64,000 bases of DNA, taken from assembly GCA_016165875.1 (NCBI GenBank), contig JABBOT010000016.1, positions 4,546,120-4,610,119 of the forward strand, read 5' to 3'. The translations under genes were made by a program, and so were the position numbers. This DNA is from Acanthopleura granulata. Its lineage: Eukaryota > Mollusca > Polyplacophora > Chitonida > Chitonidae. Every line of letters begins with the position of its first letter. Within the stretch, counting starts at the first letter, position 1. Of this stretch, positions 34,901 to 46,889 are shown piece after piece. Below the pieces are notes generated by a model, which worked only from the letters and a program-made list of their open reading frames with translations, did no database searches and was not told the origin of the DNA.

Positions 34901-35709
34901 TTGGCAACTTTACTTTTTTCCTTTTTTTTCCTTTTATGTTATGGAAGTTGAAATTTGGCCACATTTGTCTCATGATGACATTTATAAGATGGTAATAATT
35001 TTAATTTCTAGCCCCCCCCCTTCCCTTCCAAAAGGCTCTAAAATCGCATTTTAGACTTTGGCACAAGTCACTGTGGCCTTGTGGAATCTGTCCGTGCTGT
35101 TTGTCCTCAAAGCTAACTCTGACGTTTTCTGCCTTGTTTCAAGCACCGTGTTTTTCTCCCAGTCGCACGATGAACAAGAACTTGTTTCGCAAGATGACTG
35201 CTCAACAGGTTTCCTTTCTACATTATAATACAATACTGGAAATGTATTTTTCTCTTCGCAATACTTTAGTGTGTTAGAAAGACTAAGTGTACGGCTGGAA
35301 AATTGCGGAATCTTCTGATTAACTTCCTTCAATCACAGTTAATAACAGCCATTTGATATGAAGTGGCAAATATCCTTGTTTTTCTACAATTTAGAGAAAA
35401 AAAAGATTCTCTAAAATGTTACGATATTCGAAATTACTAAAATCATCTGATTGGTAATTTCAAATACATCTTGGTAAGCGAAAATATTAAAATATCAAAC
35501 TGTGCGTGGGTATGAAGATATATCTGAAATTAGCTATGCATAGACCTAAAAGTGCTAATTGGAGAATGGCCGGAAATTGTAATGCTGGCGCTGTATACGG
35601 GTCTTCTAAAACAAACAGTGTGAGGAAATAGTCAACAGTCGTGTCTCTAAGGCTCCGCAAGATGGAGGTCATCTGCATAGTTAGCTCATTAACTGTGAGT
35701 TGCGGGAAT

Positions 35710-36175
35710 GTGTACAAAACGTAGAACGTCTGGCTGAAAAATGACTGAAAATGACTGGACCTGGAGTAAACCCGCAGGCCCGAGCACGATTGTTGTGGAG
35801 AGTAGGTCCTGTAGTGGCAGGGAAAACCCTAATCGATTTCTTGACCATGAATTATTCGGAAACGTAACCACGGACTAGGAGTTTACCCAGACTTTGTGGT
35901 CGAATATCATAGCATGCAGTGGACAGTGATATACGAGATGTTTAAAGGAGTTGTTAACCGTTTGGGGCGGGAAAATTACCCCAATATATCAGTCAGCCAA
36001 TACTTAATTTACCGGTAGTGCCTGGCGTTGCATCCTTATAAGGAAAAATATAAACCAAGGCGCTCTAGTTAACGAGGAAGCAACGAGGCACAATTTACTA
36101 TGTATAATAGTCTTAAGGTAAAGTATTTGCACGGAGAGGCATTGGAAACCATGTCCGTTATTAACGGTTTTTTAG
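35710..36175 (-). repeat. Segment C, copy 2 (between arms A' and B')
   Basis: The reverse complement of this segment aligns to 19,860-20,345. It joins arm A' without a visible gap. Confidence 0.75.
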
Positions 36176-36475
36176 CTTTGTTTTGTGTTTTCTTAAGGGG
36201 GGGGGCAGAAAAGGCTTGATAAGTTTATCTCTTTATGGAATAAATGCCAAAGGGGAAAAAGAGCTCGAAAGAAGAAGCCATTATGGGCTCACAAACGCCA
36301 ACAAAATTCGCGGAATGATTGTCAGGCACTGGCTCAAAAACTTATTGGACATATGGAACGTGTTGGCGCAAGCCAAGTGAAGGGAATTCCAAAGTCTTTT
36401 GTTTTATATCGGATTTTTTCTTGACTTTAGATTTCATCTTTTCACAGTTAACGTTCCAGTTTCTGCAAATGACTC

Positions 36476-38260
36476 ATCGCTCACATACCATCTACGTCAC
36501 GGATCTGTTTCCTGGCTAATGCTTCAGATGCCGAGACAGACGCGACCTTGGCCCTAATCCATTTCCTAATGCATAGTGTTTGCTCAGATGTCCCATTTAT
36601 TACATTAAGATGACAGTCATGTGAGCATTATCACCCATTAAAGGGCAGCTGATATGATTTATGGTCGAAAGCAAAAACTCGACTTCCCACTTGAAGGAAT
36701 TAATATTCCAAGACAAAAAACGTGAGCTAATCCTAGGTAATGGAAACTACACGATTAACATGCTTTATTCAGCGCCTGGGTGAGCAAATCGAATTCTAAA
36801 GCTGTACTGTAAACACTTTGCGGTCACATGGGAGACCTTTCTTTGCTGTTTTACACAGGCGTCTCAAGTATCAGTGAAATGGTGCCTGAGTGTTCAGAAC
36901 AGAAAACACTTTGCTGTTTTTCACAGACGCCTCAAGTATCACTGGAATGGTATCTGAGTGTCCAGAGCAGTAAAATCTTTGCTGTTTTACTCAGGTATCT
37001 CCAGTATCAGAGGAATAGTGTCCCAGATCAGTAAACACAGGTGTCTCTAGGATGAATGGAATGGTGTCCCAATGTCCACATCAGTAAACACTTTGCTGTT
37101 TTAGACAGGCTTCTCTATGGTATCTCAGTGTCCAGAAAAGTTTAAACACTTTGCTGCTTTACGCAGACTTGTTTTACTCAGGTGTCTCTGGTATCAGTGG
37201 AATGGTGTCTCAATGTTAAACAAATCCATCAGGCGCTCAATCAGTGACTGAACCTCTAAATCAATCAATCAGTCAACTACCTTCGAGGGATAGTCACGAA
37301 TGTTTCAAGCAGTAAATTTGCTGTCCACGATGATTGTGTCGGAGAATAGTTTGTGTGCCTGAGATGACCATTGTCCGCCATGTTATTCCACTGCATTCAT
37401 GTTCGGCTGAGCCACTCTGACTCATAACTTTCCACTTCCCGTCGCCGTCGGATATGTAACACTCTACAAGCCTGATGACAAATGTCTGACCGGATGTAAG
37501 CAGTCATAAAATTCTCCCACTCGCCACAAGATTACACCAACCCGCTCGGGCGTCTCTCCAAAATGCTTAATGACGACTCGAAACAGAGGATTGTAATAAA
37601 TCCTATCCAGTGTCTGGAATATTTATTGAGCAGCCCTCCACAAAAAAAGAAGTAACGGACTTCCTCTTTTTAATTCCAGTGACTGATTGTGTGGTATGGC
37701 AGTTCTTATCTTGTATTTTCTATGGAGTAATAAGACATTCTGCAGTAGCGTGTGGGGTGTACAGATTATAAAGCAAGGATTAGGCGGAATTACGTGATTT
37801 CCAGAGGATTTCTTCATATGGTTTCCGTTATCACTTGTATATGTGTAGAATAAGCGTAAGACCCATCTGGCTCAGTATTGGACTCCCGGCCAAGTTTATC
37901 TCATCGCTGACATCGCTTAAGAGAGCCATTTTGTGGACCGGAAGAGGAACAGTTCTTTCAATTGCAATACTAAAACATGATAATTATCAAGCCTAAACAC
38001 AAAAACAAGTATTTTGATGTAAGTTTGGACTTATACAGTCCAAGAATTAGACCACCGTATACTCTTAAGGCTTGCAACACTTATGCTTAAAAACTAGGTC
38101 AGCCGATAGTTCTATTTGAAGTATTATCGAAAAACCCCAAAAGGCGTTCAGTTGTCATCCTCCAATTAGTAATTTTTCAGGAATGATAATATATCTACAA
38201 TGAAAACTAACAATATGCTATATTGCTAAAATGTTAAGAGTTTTCCCCAGACATAAATCT
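36476..38260 (-). repeat. Inverted duplication arm B' (right)
   Basis: The partner of 30,925-32,531. It contains a roughly 70-bp-unit minisatellite (36,835-37,220) that is present as a single unit in the left arm. Confidence 0.82.
36835..37220. repeat. About 70-bp minisatellite, five to six units
   Basis: Units of CTTTGCTGTTTTACACAGGC, GTCTC-AGTATCAGTGGAATG and GTGTC-CAGTGTCCAGA-CAGTAAA, with indels. The left arm has one such unit at about 32,118-32,190. Confidence 0.82.
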
Positions 38261-38530
38261 GGCCATTTTCTGATCCGTGAAATAAAACTCTACCCAGATA
38301 TGTAAAGGAGGCATTCTTAGCAGAATTTGACTGACGTATTTCGCCCAGGAACAGCCACATTTATCAGTTGGGCTTACGGATAATCATACACAACTTGTGG
38401 GACGAAATATGAAGATTTCACTGCGAGTAAAGATTTTAGCATTTGAAAAACTGAACCCTTATATATGACATAAAACTTTTCAGTTGCATTAGTTTATATA
38501 TACATAAAAGGCAAGTATCAGCGAAAGTAA

Positions 38531-38678
38531 TGTATTTATTTATTTGATTGGAGTTCGAGTCGTACACAAAAATATGTTATTTGCACAACGGCGGCAGGCA
38601 TTATGGTGGGTGGAAACCGGGCAGAGCCTATCAGGAGTCCGTCACCATCCGAAGGTTGCTGGCAGACATTCCCAGGAA
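38531..38678 (-). mobile_element. SINE family 1, tail and body
   Basis: TTTATTTATTTGATTGGAG, GGCATTATGGTGGGTGGAAA and CATCCGAAGGTTGCTGGCAG. The head is missing. Confidence 0.72.
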
Positions 38679-38689
38679 CGATCGTTAAC

Positions 38690-39600
38690 AAATACGGTAG
38701 AGTATTTCCCTGAAATAACGGTTGGTGCAACTCTTGTCTCCACGACTGTGTATATTAGTAACAGAAATAAATTCCCCGCTTGCAATTTTCAGTTCAGTAT
38801 TTTGCATTGAAAAGCTATATCTACTACTTGACGGTTTGGCCATCGATTGTCTACAGGACTTCTTCAATACCATTACTAATGCTAATACCCATTCACAGAG
38901 AACGAGCTCTGTGTTCAGTTAACCCATCGTTGTCTTCGCTCAGGTCCGCGATGAATACTCTGGGAGTAATAAGCCAAACCCATTAAATGTTTTCAGTGGT
39001 TAATAGCTTCTGTTAAGCCGACGAGATCAAGTCCTCTTTGTGAGAATGAACTTTTCCGTCTGTACGTCAGACTCCGGGCCTATTTTCTAGGCAGTGTTGG
39101 CGGAATTTCTTCCGGAAACAAGACTAAAACACTTTACACCCCTACTTTCCCGCTAGGAAAACCGTTTAAGGTTTCTTTGGATGGAGGATCGGCCACCCTC
39201 GGGACATAATGGCAAAATAACATTGACAGCGCATGTTCTGAAGTAATCATCCTTTCTCTCAACCTTTATAAACAGTTTAAGGTATTTAAGTGTTTCTGAA
39301 GCAAGAAGGGTCATTGACGATGGCCTGTCCATTTTCTTATCAACAGTTTTGTTTAGAAACAACGCGAATCCGTTTTTTTTTGTTTGTTTTTATCATAGGG
39401 ACACGTTGTTAAGGATACGGCTGCTCGCCAGTTTCGTTTCACATGAGCTTTGACACATGGATGTTTTTTTTTTAATTAAGTTAAATCAGGGTGGTCTGAA
39501 CATTTTTCTTCCAATAGCGTTCAGTTAGTAAAAAATGTTGACGCAACCGATTGCGATTTGGAAAAAAAATGAACTCATTTTTTACCGAAATTAGATATCA
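38690..39600. repeat. Tandem segmental duplication, unit 1
   Basis: About 870-900 bp matching 40,090-40,985 in the same orientation. Shared runs are CATTCACAGAGAACGAGCTC, CCAAACCCATTAAATG, GACGAGATCAAGTCCTC, CTGTACGTCAGACTCC and CACTTTACACCCCTACTTTC. The frame that stays open in unit 2 carries stops here. Confidence 0.85.
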
Positions 39601-40089
39601 GAGACAGCTGGTCCAGTAAGCGTCACCCGATCTTTAACTGGGGTAAATTCAGACTCGACATTGTCCATATGTACCTGCTATACATACAATGTAATTGTGT
39701 TATAGGAGTGGTGATAAGATAAATCCATACAAGGCTATTAATACAGTGTTTCGGGTATGTTTGGCCGATATGCTCTCGTCTTCCACCATCAGGAGTCAAC
39801 GAAGAAGATTTTATCCAATAATTGCTTATAGTTTCGATTTCTGTGGGATCTCAAGCAGATTTTTGCCCTTGCGATAGCCAATTTGTAGGCGATGGGGGAA
39901 ATTTTCTGTACTTTCTACGTTTCTTTTGATCAGGTGCCAATATCTGTTAAGAATTTTTCTAGCATTCCTCTGTCGATTGTGATACGTTTTAATGAAACGT
40001 ATTTGTTTGTTGGGCGTGATTTTATTGGCGTTGATTTTCTAGAGAAGTCAGGTTGCTGCGGACCTTCTCAGATAGAACCGTAGAAAAAA

Positions 40090-40985
40090 ATATTGTAGAG
40101 TATTCCCTGAAACAATGATTAGTGCAGTTGTTCTCTACAGAGCTGAGTATCATGGTAACAAGTGAATTCTCCGGCGGCAATTTCAGATCAATATTGTATA
40201 TAGCTGGGCTGTATCTGTGAGGTCTCTTGTCTACCGGGCTTCTTCAGTAACATTATCAATGCTAATATCCATTCACAGAGAACGAGCTCTGTGTTCAGTT
40301 AACACATCGCTGTCTTCGCTTAGGTAGGCGACGGTTCCTCTGGGGGTAACAAGCCAAACCCATTAAATGTTTTCAGTGGTTAATGGCTTCTGTAAAGCCG
40401 ACGAGATCAAGTCCTCTTTGTGATAATGAACTTATCCGTCTGTACGTCAGACTCCCGGCCTACTTTCTGGGCGGTGATGGCGGAATCTCTTCCGGAAACA
40501 AGACTAAACCACTTTACACCCCTACTTTCCCGCTCCGTAAACAGTTTAAGGTTTCTTAGGATGAGCAAGTCACCCAGCCTCGGGACACGGCGGAAAATTG
40601 ACATTGACAGCGCATGTTCTGGAGTAATCGTACTTCGCCCAACCTTTATAAACAGTTTAAGGTGTTTAAGTCTTTCTGAAGCAAGAAGGGCCATTGACGA
40701 CGGCTTGACCATTTTCTTATCAACAGCTTTGTTTTGAAACGACGCGAATGCGTTTTTTGTTGTAAGGAAACATTAACGTTAAGGGTAAGGTTACTCGCCA
40801 GTTCGGTTTCTCAGGAGATAGAAATAGAGCCTCTTTGACACACAGGTGTTTTTTAAATAAAGTTAAATCAGGGTGGAGCGTGTATGGAATAAACATTCTA
40901 CTTCCAGTAGCGTTCATGTAATAAAATAGTGATCAGGTAACCGAATGCGACTTGTAAAAAGGCAAAAGAATTTTTTACCGAAATT
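40090..40985. repeat. Tandem segmental duplication, unit 2
   Basis: The partner of 38,690-39,600, about 85-90% alike by eye. It keeps an open plus-strand frame at 40,420-40,737 (105 codons, with SLSEARRAIDDGL near its end). Homologues in units 1 and 3 suggest ancestral sequence but not clearly a gene. Confidence 0.85.
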
Positions 40986-41089
40986 ACCGCTTTCCTTCTT
41001 TTAACTGTGATACTTTGGAAAGTTTCTCAAGGTCCGTAGTTTTATCCAGACACGATTGCCTTCAACTCAAGAAACCAACCGCCAACCTA

Positions 41090-41400
41090 AAAGTGAAAAA
41101 TTCTTATGTATGGTGCAAAAAAAATCAGAGAATAAAGGTGAAGTTTGGTGTTTACGGGCTTCCGAAGGAATACCGGTCATTGACAACGGCTTGTTCATTT
41201 TCTTCTGCTTTGAGATAAATACTTTTTCCTATCGTGAAGGAACGTTGACTGATAAGGTTATTCGTCAGTTTTCTCTGAAAACAGAAAAGTAGCTGTGCTG
41301 CCCCTACCACTTTTCGTCACCTTAATTCGATCAAATTACTGCCAACGTGTATGGAGTGATGATACTGTGCGAGCTACCCGCGGTTAAAAAAAAGGTCAAA
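41090..41400. repeat. Tandem segmental duplication, unit 3 (diverged, shortened)
   Basis: CATTGACAACGGCTTGTTCA and TTTTCTTCTGCTTTG match CATTGACGACGGCTTGACCA of unit 2. AACGTTGACTGATAAGGTTA-TTCG-CAGTTT and CGTGTATGGA-TGAT follow in the same order. Confidence 0.6.
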
Positions 41401-41857
41401 GCGGTATTTATTTGACCTGCCCGAATATGACTTCGAAGAGAGGAAACCGGTTTTTGTTGAAAAAGTCAAAAGTCAGATTGGGGCGTCTTTCCATTACACT
41501 GGCTACCTGAATCCACGAGGTACTTAATTCTTATACTTTTCATTAGGAAAGATGGTCGACGTAACGAAATATGAATTTGAAAAAAAAATAAGGCCGCTTT
41601 TCAAAGTTGAAGAAGTCAAAATTCAAATTACACTGGCTACGCGAAAACATAACTTCTCAGGTTATGTTCTCGGATGCTTGATTGCAAGAAGCGGTTGGAT
41701 CTGTACTCTCGTGTCGTGTAACATAGATTTTCCATCCACCAATACAATGTTCATGTTTGCCACAAGTGAGAAATTTGTGCAGCAACTTGACAAAGAAAAT
41801 TTAAGAAATGAAATTCCAAATGATAGTTTTCGACAAATTAGCAAAGAAGGAGGTTGA
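41400..41857 (+). other. Two protein-like repeated segments, unrecognised
   Basis: An open segment at about 41,400-41,525 reads LPEYDFEERKPVFVEKVK and GASFHYTGYLNPRG. A second at 41,552-41,857 (101 codons) starts VTKYEFEKKIRPLFKVEEVK and continues HNFSGYVLGC, then a W-I-C-T-L-V-S-C stretch and SEKFVQQLDKENL. The two starts resemble each other (Y-[DE]-F-E, V-E-x-V-K, S/T-G-Y), so this looks like a duplicated coding module or exon. I recognise no family. It has no visible promoter and may be pseudogenic. Confidence 0.3.
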
Positions 41858-43059
41858 TAACGTACAGGCTGTGGCTACCTTTGAAAGGCTCTCAATTTGT
41901 TGTTATGCGTCATGTTTTTTCAGTAAATGTGGTAGCTCCGTGTGTATGTGTTTCATAGTGTCATGGTGTATTTACAGACATTTTTGTGTCATTACTGGTG
42001 TCGCTGGAATCTACCTGCAGTTAACTTCCTTGGTGTCATTAAGTTCCTTTGTGTCAGCAAGTCTTCCATAAGTACTTGTGCGTATGTTTTCGCTATGTGC
42101 CTCAATTCCATGCCGTTATGTTTTCTGTAATGGTGTCTTTCAGTTCCATGTCTTGAATACAGGTGTTGTCGGTCAAACCGCAGGCAACGCTCTGAGCAAG
42201 TCGTAGTACTTGCACCTGGTGCGTAAGTCTGAGATTCGTATACCGAGTTGTGCAGGTTAATAATCCTATCAGATCAGCAGCCAACAGCATGAGTCTTCCA
42301 AATCCATGCGCAAGCTCCTGGAGGAGCGGTCAGCTCTGTCGTTTATTACCTCCTCCAGCTAAGAGTTCCCCACCTGATGTCCCAAACGCGTCAAATGCAC
42401 AGCAGAGATTAGAATCCACGAAATGTCAAGCTGGGATTAAAACAGACGTCCGATTCAATTGTGTCACCTTTGGCAAGGTGTTAGACAAAGCGTAGGTCAG
42501 CGTCCTCTAGCGGGGGTGTTTTCGTCGTGGATGTAGTGATGGTAACGCCTTGGGAATTACAAAAACCAGATGCTAATAAAGGGCTATACATCCGTGCCAG
42601 ATGAGACGAAAGTCCGATGATTCGGATTTCGATCTGGAAAGAGGAAAAAAGTGTTATGTAGAGGAAAGTGGGAGAACGTACCTGATGTAGGCCTACAGGT
42701 GGTACATGGGAGAAGTACGGCCAATGGAAGCAGATGTAGGCTCATGGGAAAACGAACTCATCTATTTACTCCCTCCTACTCCCTCAATGATGACCTCTGA
42801 TAGCAGTTTCGCAGAGCAAAATAGCCGTTGTATGCATGTTAGAGATGATATCTCGACGTGGGGTTGACGAAGGGAGTAGGATTAATTCTATCTTAGAATG
42901 GCCATATTGGTGACAGAAAAGTAATCTTCAACCAACGTAAGACTGCCGCTTATTTTCACACAGGTCTACGAATACAGAAGCTAAGCGGTATGAAAACAGC
43001 TTTCAAAGGACGTGGGTGAACCTGTACCTCTTGCGCTAACCGTTGCTCATATTTATCCA
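41858..43059. other. No gene recognised
   Basis: Short open frames only. GTGTCATT/GTGTCA motifs recur at 41,960-42,060. Confidence 0.4.
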
Positions 43060-43208
43060 GAGAGTGAAAAGTTTGTGCCGGCAATCTCCAGATGGTAGTG
43101 AATTTCCTTGTGCCCAGTGCTTCCGCCTCCCCCATAATGCTGACCGCCTTCGCATAAGTGAAATATTTTTGAGTATGGTGTAAAACACCAGTCATAATAA
43201 ATAAATAA
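43060..43208 (+). mobile_element. SINE family 1, degraded
   Basis: CCCATAATGCTGACCGCC, AAGTGAAATATTTTTGAGTA and GTAAAACACCAGTCATAAT. Confidence 0.65.
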
Positions 43209-44029
43209 GCAAATAAAGTTTGTGAAAACCATTACTTAACATATAATACTACACTGAATTCATTGGCAGCAAGGCTTCAACGGAATATAAATGCCTACTT
43301 GCCACAAATAAACACATTGCAGTTAATTCTCTTTCCAGGCAAATCCGACAAGGATACGAGTCTGTTTGACTGGTACATGTACAGCAAGGAGACATGGGAA
43401 TTCCAATCACGCGTCTTCATAAACAAACATGTCGGTTGTTGATATACAAGTCGTAAATTAAGTCTCCAACAGAATTCGGCTGGCCTCTCACTGGAATCTA
43501 AACTTTATTTTATCTGCTGCACAATGTTCTAGGTATCTACCAGGCGATTAGTCTTCACTGTTCTCAATGTTTGACAGCATGTTTATAAAAAGTGGCATTT
43601 AGCAGTGCCAGATAAGACATGTATAATGCTGAGGGGAAAGGCCTAATTCAGACTGGCTTTGTGAAATCAGGACTACATGTATGTGTAAGTAAATGTATCG
43701 GTACAATGCATGTTGTAATGTTCGCATGCTTACATACTGGTAAGTTCAAATAAATGCTTGCTGTTTACTTTTGTTCTTTTCTGGTACATGAACCTCTATA
43801 GTGGAAAGATTTTATGTCCTGACGGAGCGTTTGTTCGCCGGTTGTATCTTTCACGGAAAGATCAGTAACATTCGAAAATATATTATCTACGTATGTATTT
43901 GAAGTTCTTCGTGCAGTAATTAGCAACGATGCCCTTTTTTTGTTTCACCATCATTCTGTCTTCTCTCCTTTGCGTTTGAACATTGTAAGTAAAGCACTAA
44001 GGCATTTTGCCATGCTCAGACATTGAGAA

Positions 44030-44500
44030 GTCTGCACTGAGGCGTCGAAACCATCCGCCATCCAAAATGGACGTTCCAGGTCAAAAATCGCAAGACAAGT
44101 TTCCAGAACTGTGCAATCCACCAAAGAACTACAAAAATATATATAAAGTTTTCAGTGATGACGAAAACCACAATGAATGTATAAAAGCACTATCGAAATC
44201 GTGTAACATTTTAGTATATATTGTGTCGATAATCAACCATGTATCTTAGTTACACTTTCATTGCAACTGTTCATATATCCAACGTGGCGATCACACTCAA
44301 CATGATGAAGATACGGCCCTTAACCCTGGAATTAGACACAATTATGAAGCGGAGCTTCAGAGATTGTGAACACTCCGTTCATATTTACTGACGAGAGAGG
44401 CGTACTCATTGTAAAACAAGGCGTTTGATGAAATATCCTTGACACATTAGTTTTTGCAGTAGTACATGGAGCGTACATTCTGGAAAGATGTAACCATGTT
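44030..44500 (-). mobile_element. 5'-truncated copy of the 62-kb retroelement
   Basis: It aligns with 61,640-62,160, including TTTTCAGTGATGACGAAAA, AAATCGTGTA, GCAACTGTTCATATATCCAA, GAACACTCCG and the end of the coding part (TTTTGCAGTA). The orientation matches the 62-kb copy. Confidence 0.65.
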
Positions 44501-44596
44501 GTAAACACGTTTACGATCAAACTCTCCAGAATTTTTTTTACGTTCGTCTATAAGTATGATCGACGATGTTGTAAAGCTCGCTGTGTTTTCCTCATG

Positions 44597-44690
44597 TTGA
44601 TTTTGAGAGCAGTCTTTTACTCAAGTTCATTTTGAGAGCAGTAATTTTCTCAAGTTCATTTGAGAGCAGACACATTTACTCTCGTTTACA
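44597..44690. repeat. 30-bp tandem repeat, three units
   Basis: TTCATTTTGAGAGCAGTAAT followed by TTTCTCAAG, repeated three times with small changes. Confidence 0.85.
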
Positions 44691-44699
44691 GAGAAGGAT

Positions 44700-46750
44700 G
44701 TTGTAGGATTTGGAAACAACGGCTTTCACGCCAGTAGAAATTTATTATTTTGTACTCCATTTTTCCGAACGTAACACTCTGTGAGCTTGTGTTTCGCCAC
44801 TTGTTGAGTTTGAGACGTTCTTTTGGAGCTTGTATCGCTCATTGTCTCTTTGTGCGATTTCGAACATTTCATCCAAATTTACCCTGAAAGTGACTTTATG
44901 TATATTTCCGAGGAGTGAAACATATATTGCCAGCTCGGGGTGTTGGATATCCACCATCGTCGGCGTACCGTGCCCTCTGCTGTTCATCACTACAGGATTT
45001 GTCATCCTTCAATTCGAGAATTCGGAAGAACTGTGGATTCTATATTTACGCGAACTGACTTGCCTTTAGAAGCCGGAATAGTCCAACCGGATTTGGGATG
45101 CTAACATCCGTAGGTAACTAAATATATTTTTATAATTATCTGTATTATTTTGTATATTAGTATCAGTTGTATTAATTATCTATTTTGTTGAAATATATGA
45201 ACTTAGTCTAGCGCCTATGTGCTTCTTTTTGTGATCTTGTGTAAGGCCTATCGCTGTCTTAGAGTTGAACAAGCCATTTGTTTATCATTTTTCCTCTCCG
45301 ATAGTGATACCCTTACAATATATATATATGTCTATAATTGTCTAAATATTAAGTATGGATGTATTTAATATAAATTATAATAAAATAAAATATGTGCGTA
45401 TGCGTGCAGTCCTTTCTCAACACTGGAAGAAGTGTTTGGTCACATGATTAAAAAAAATTAGTTTCTGAGTCATATGACGATGTCAGCTGAGTTATGACTG
45501 AGATGGATAGTTGCAAAAATCACAAAGGTATAGTCACTTGACTCGAGCGCCTAGTCAAACTAATCACTCTTCTGATCCAAAGATTCTCTTACATGGCCAA
45601 AAAACGTTCTGACTTATTTCAAAGACTCATTCCATTGGTCAGTGGACTCATTTAATCGGTAAATGGACTCATTCCTCTGGTTAAAGGACTGATTCAATTA
45701 CACGACTCACTGGAACGATTGTTAGATTCCTGCGATGACTCATTTATCGAAGAAAATTACTCGCACGTGACTCACTTTTTATCTCAGACGTACTATGATT
45801 AACCTCAAAAGTGACCCATAAGTTTTTCTCAGTGAAGTTTTTGTGATCAAATTTAGTGAAAAACGCAGGGGAAAACTTAAATAGCTCTTTTACTTTGTAA
45901 GCAATCTTTATGGTGGAGTTGAGATCTCTGCTGTTCATTCGAGTCCTTCATTAATTTCACACTGGCCTGCAAGAGATTGCAGTAGTTAATCAACCTTTAG
46001 ATCAGTAGAATCGTTTGATATTAGTTCTCAATTTGGTTTTTCTTCGGGCATTTAGGGAGAAATGGAAATTTTGCTTATACACATGCGAAACATATTGAGA
46101 TTTTCCTATGTCATGTAATTTTGATCAGCCGATCCTCACTGAGTAGTTTTATAAAGTGACGAAGTTGACCGCTTTATCAAACTAAGTTGTAGGCAGTAAA
46201 ATTTATAAATGGAAAAGGGTGCACAGGTGACAGGCACCAGTTATCACACTATACAGCCCAATTTCATTGCAAGCGATCATTAACCAGAATTTTTCAAAGG
46301 GAATGGCCGTTCTCTTGGGTATTTGTGAATAAATATATATGTATAGTTAAATTAAAATATATTCAGGAATGTATTCTTAATCGTAGACAGGTTTGTCAAA
46401 CATTCTTACGTTGACAGTATATGAATTTGAAGACTAGAATTCAGTATTTGAATGACGACAATTCTTTGGTGGAAACTACACGCCGCGTATGTTTCATACT
46501 TCTATTTACCAGAGCGGTTAAAATTATTGCTCTCTAAGACCACACTAGACCAGTCACTCACAAACACCAGAACATTTTTAAGTGACATGAATTTTTTTAT
46601 AAGAGAGACAGGGGAACACAATAGATCAGCCTTGCGTCAAATCAGTGATGTGTAGATGGCAACTGCCAGGTTGGCAACACCAAAGTTTTGCTGCACTGTT
46701 CCCTTACAATGCCCTGCTGAACTTTTATATCAGTTTTAGATACTTAGAAC
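44700..46750. other. AT-rich spacer apart from the GACTCA cluster
   Basis: No gene or known repeat was recognised in the remainder. Confidence 0.45.
45450..45745. repeat. Cluster of GACTCA motifs
   Basis: At least eight GACTCA/TGAGTC-like motifs, several within TGGACTCATT units about 25 bp apart. It is low-complexity; whether it is regulatory is unknown. Confidence 0.5.
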
Positions 46751-46889
46751 AGGTGAGGGAATGAATGATTATGGCTTAACGCCACATCGGCAATATCTCA
46801 GCAATATCGTGGCGAGTACAGTGAGGGAGGCAGAGTGGGTATTTTTTCTGAATGTACTGACCGTGGCCATATTCTGTATGTATGAAGAC

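Larger units (their letters stand above)
33050..35700 (-). repeat. Inverted duplication arm A' (right)
   Basis: The partner of 28,210-30,250 on the other strand. It is longer because it contains two minisatellites (33,845-34,025 and 34,545-34,900) that the left arm lacks. Confidence 0.78.

Noticed and set aside
38894..38913. Histone-type 3' stem-loop
   Set aside because: Stem and loop sequences differ from the histone consensus and no histone gene is present.
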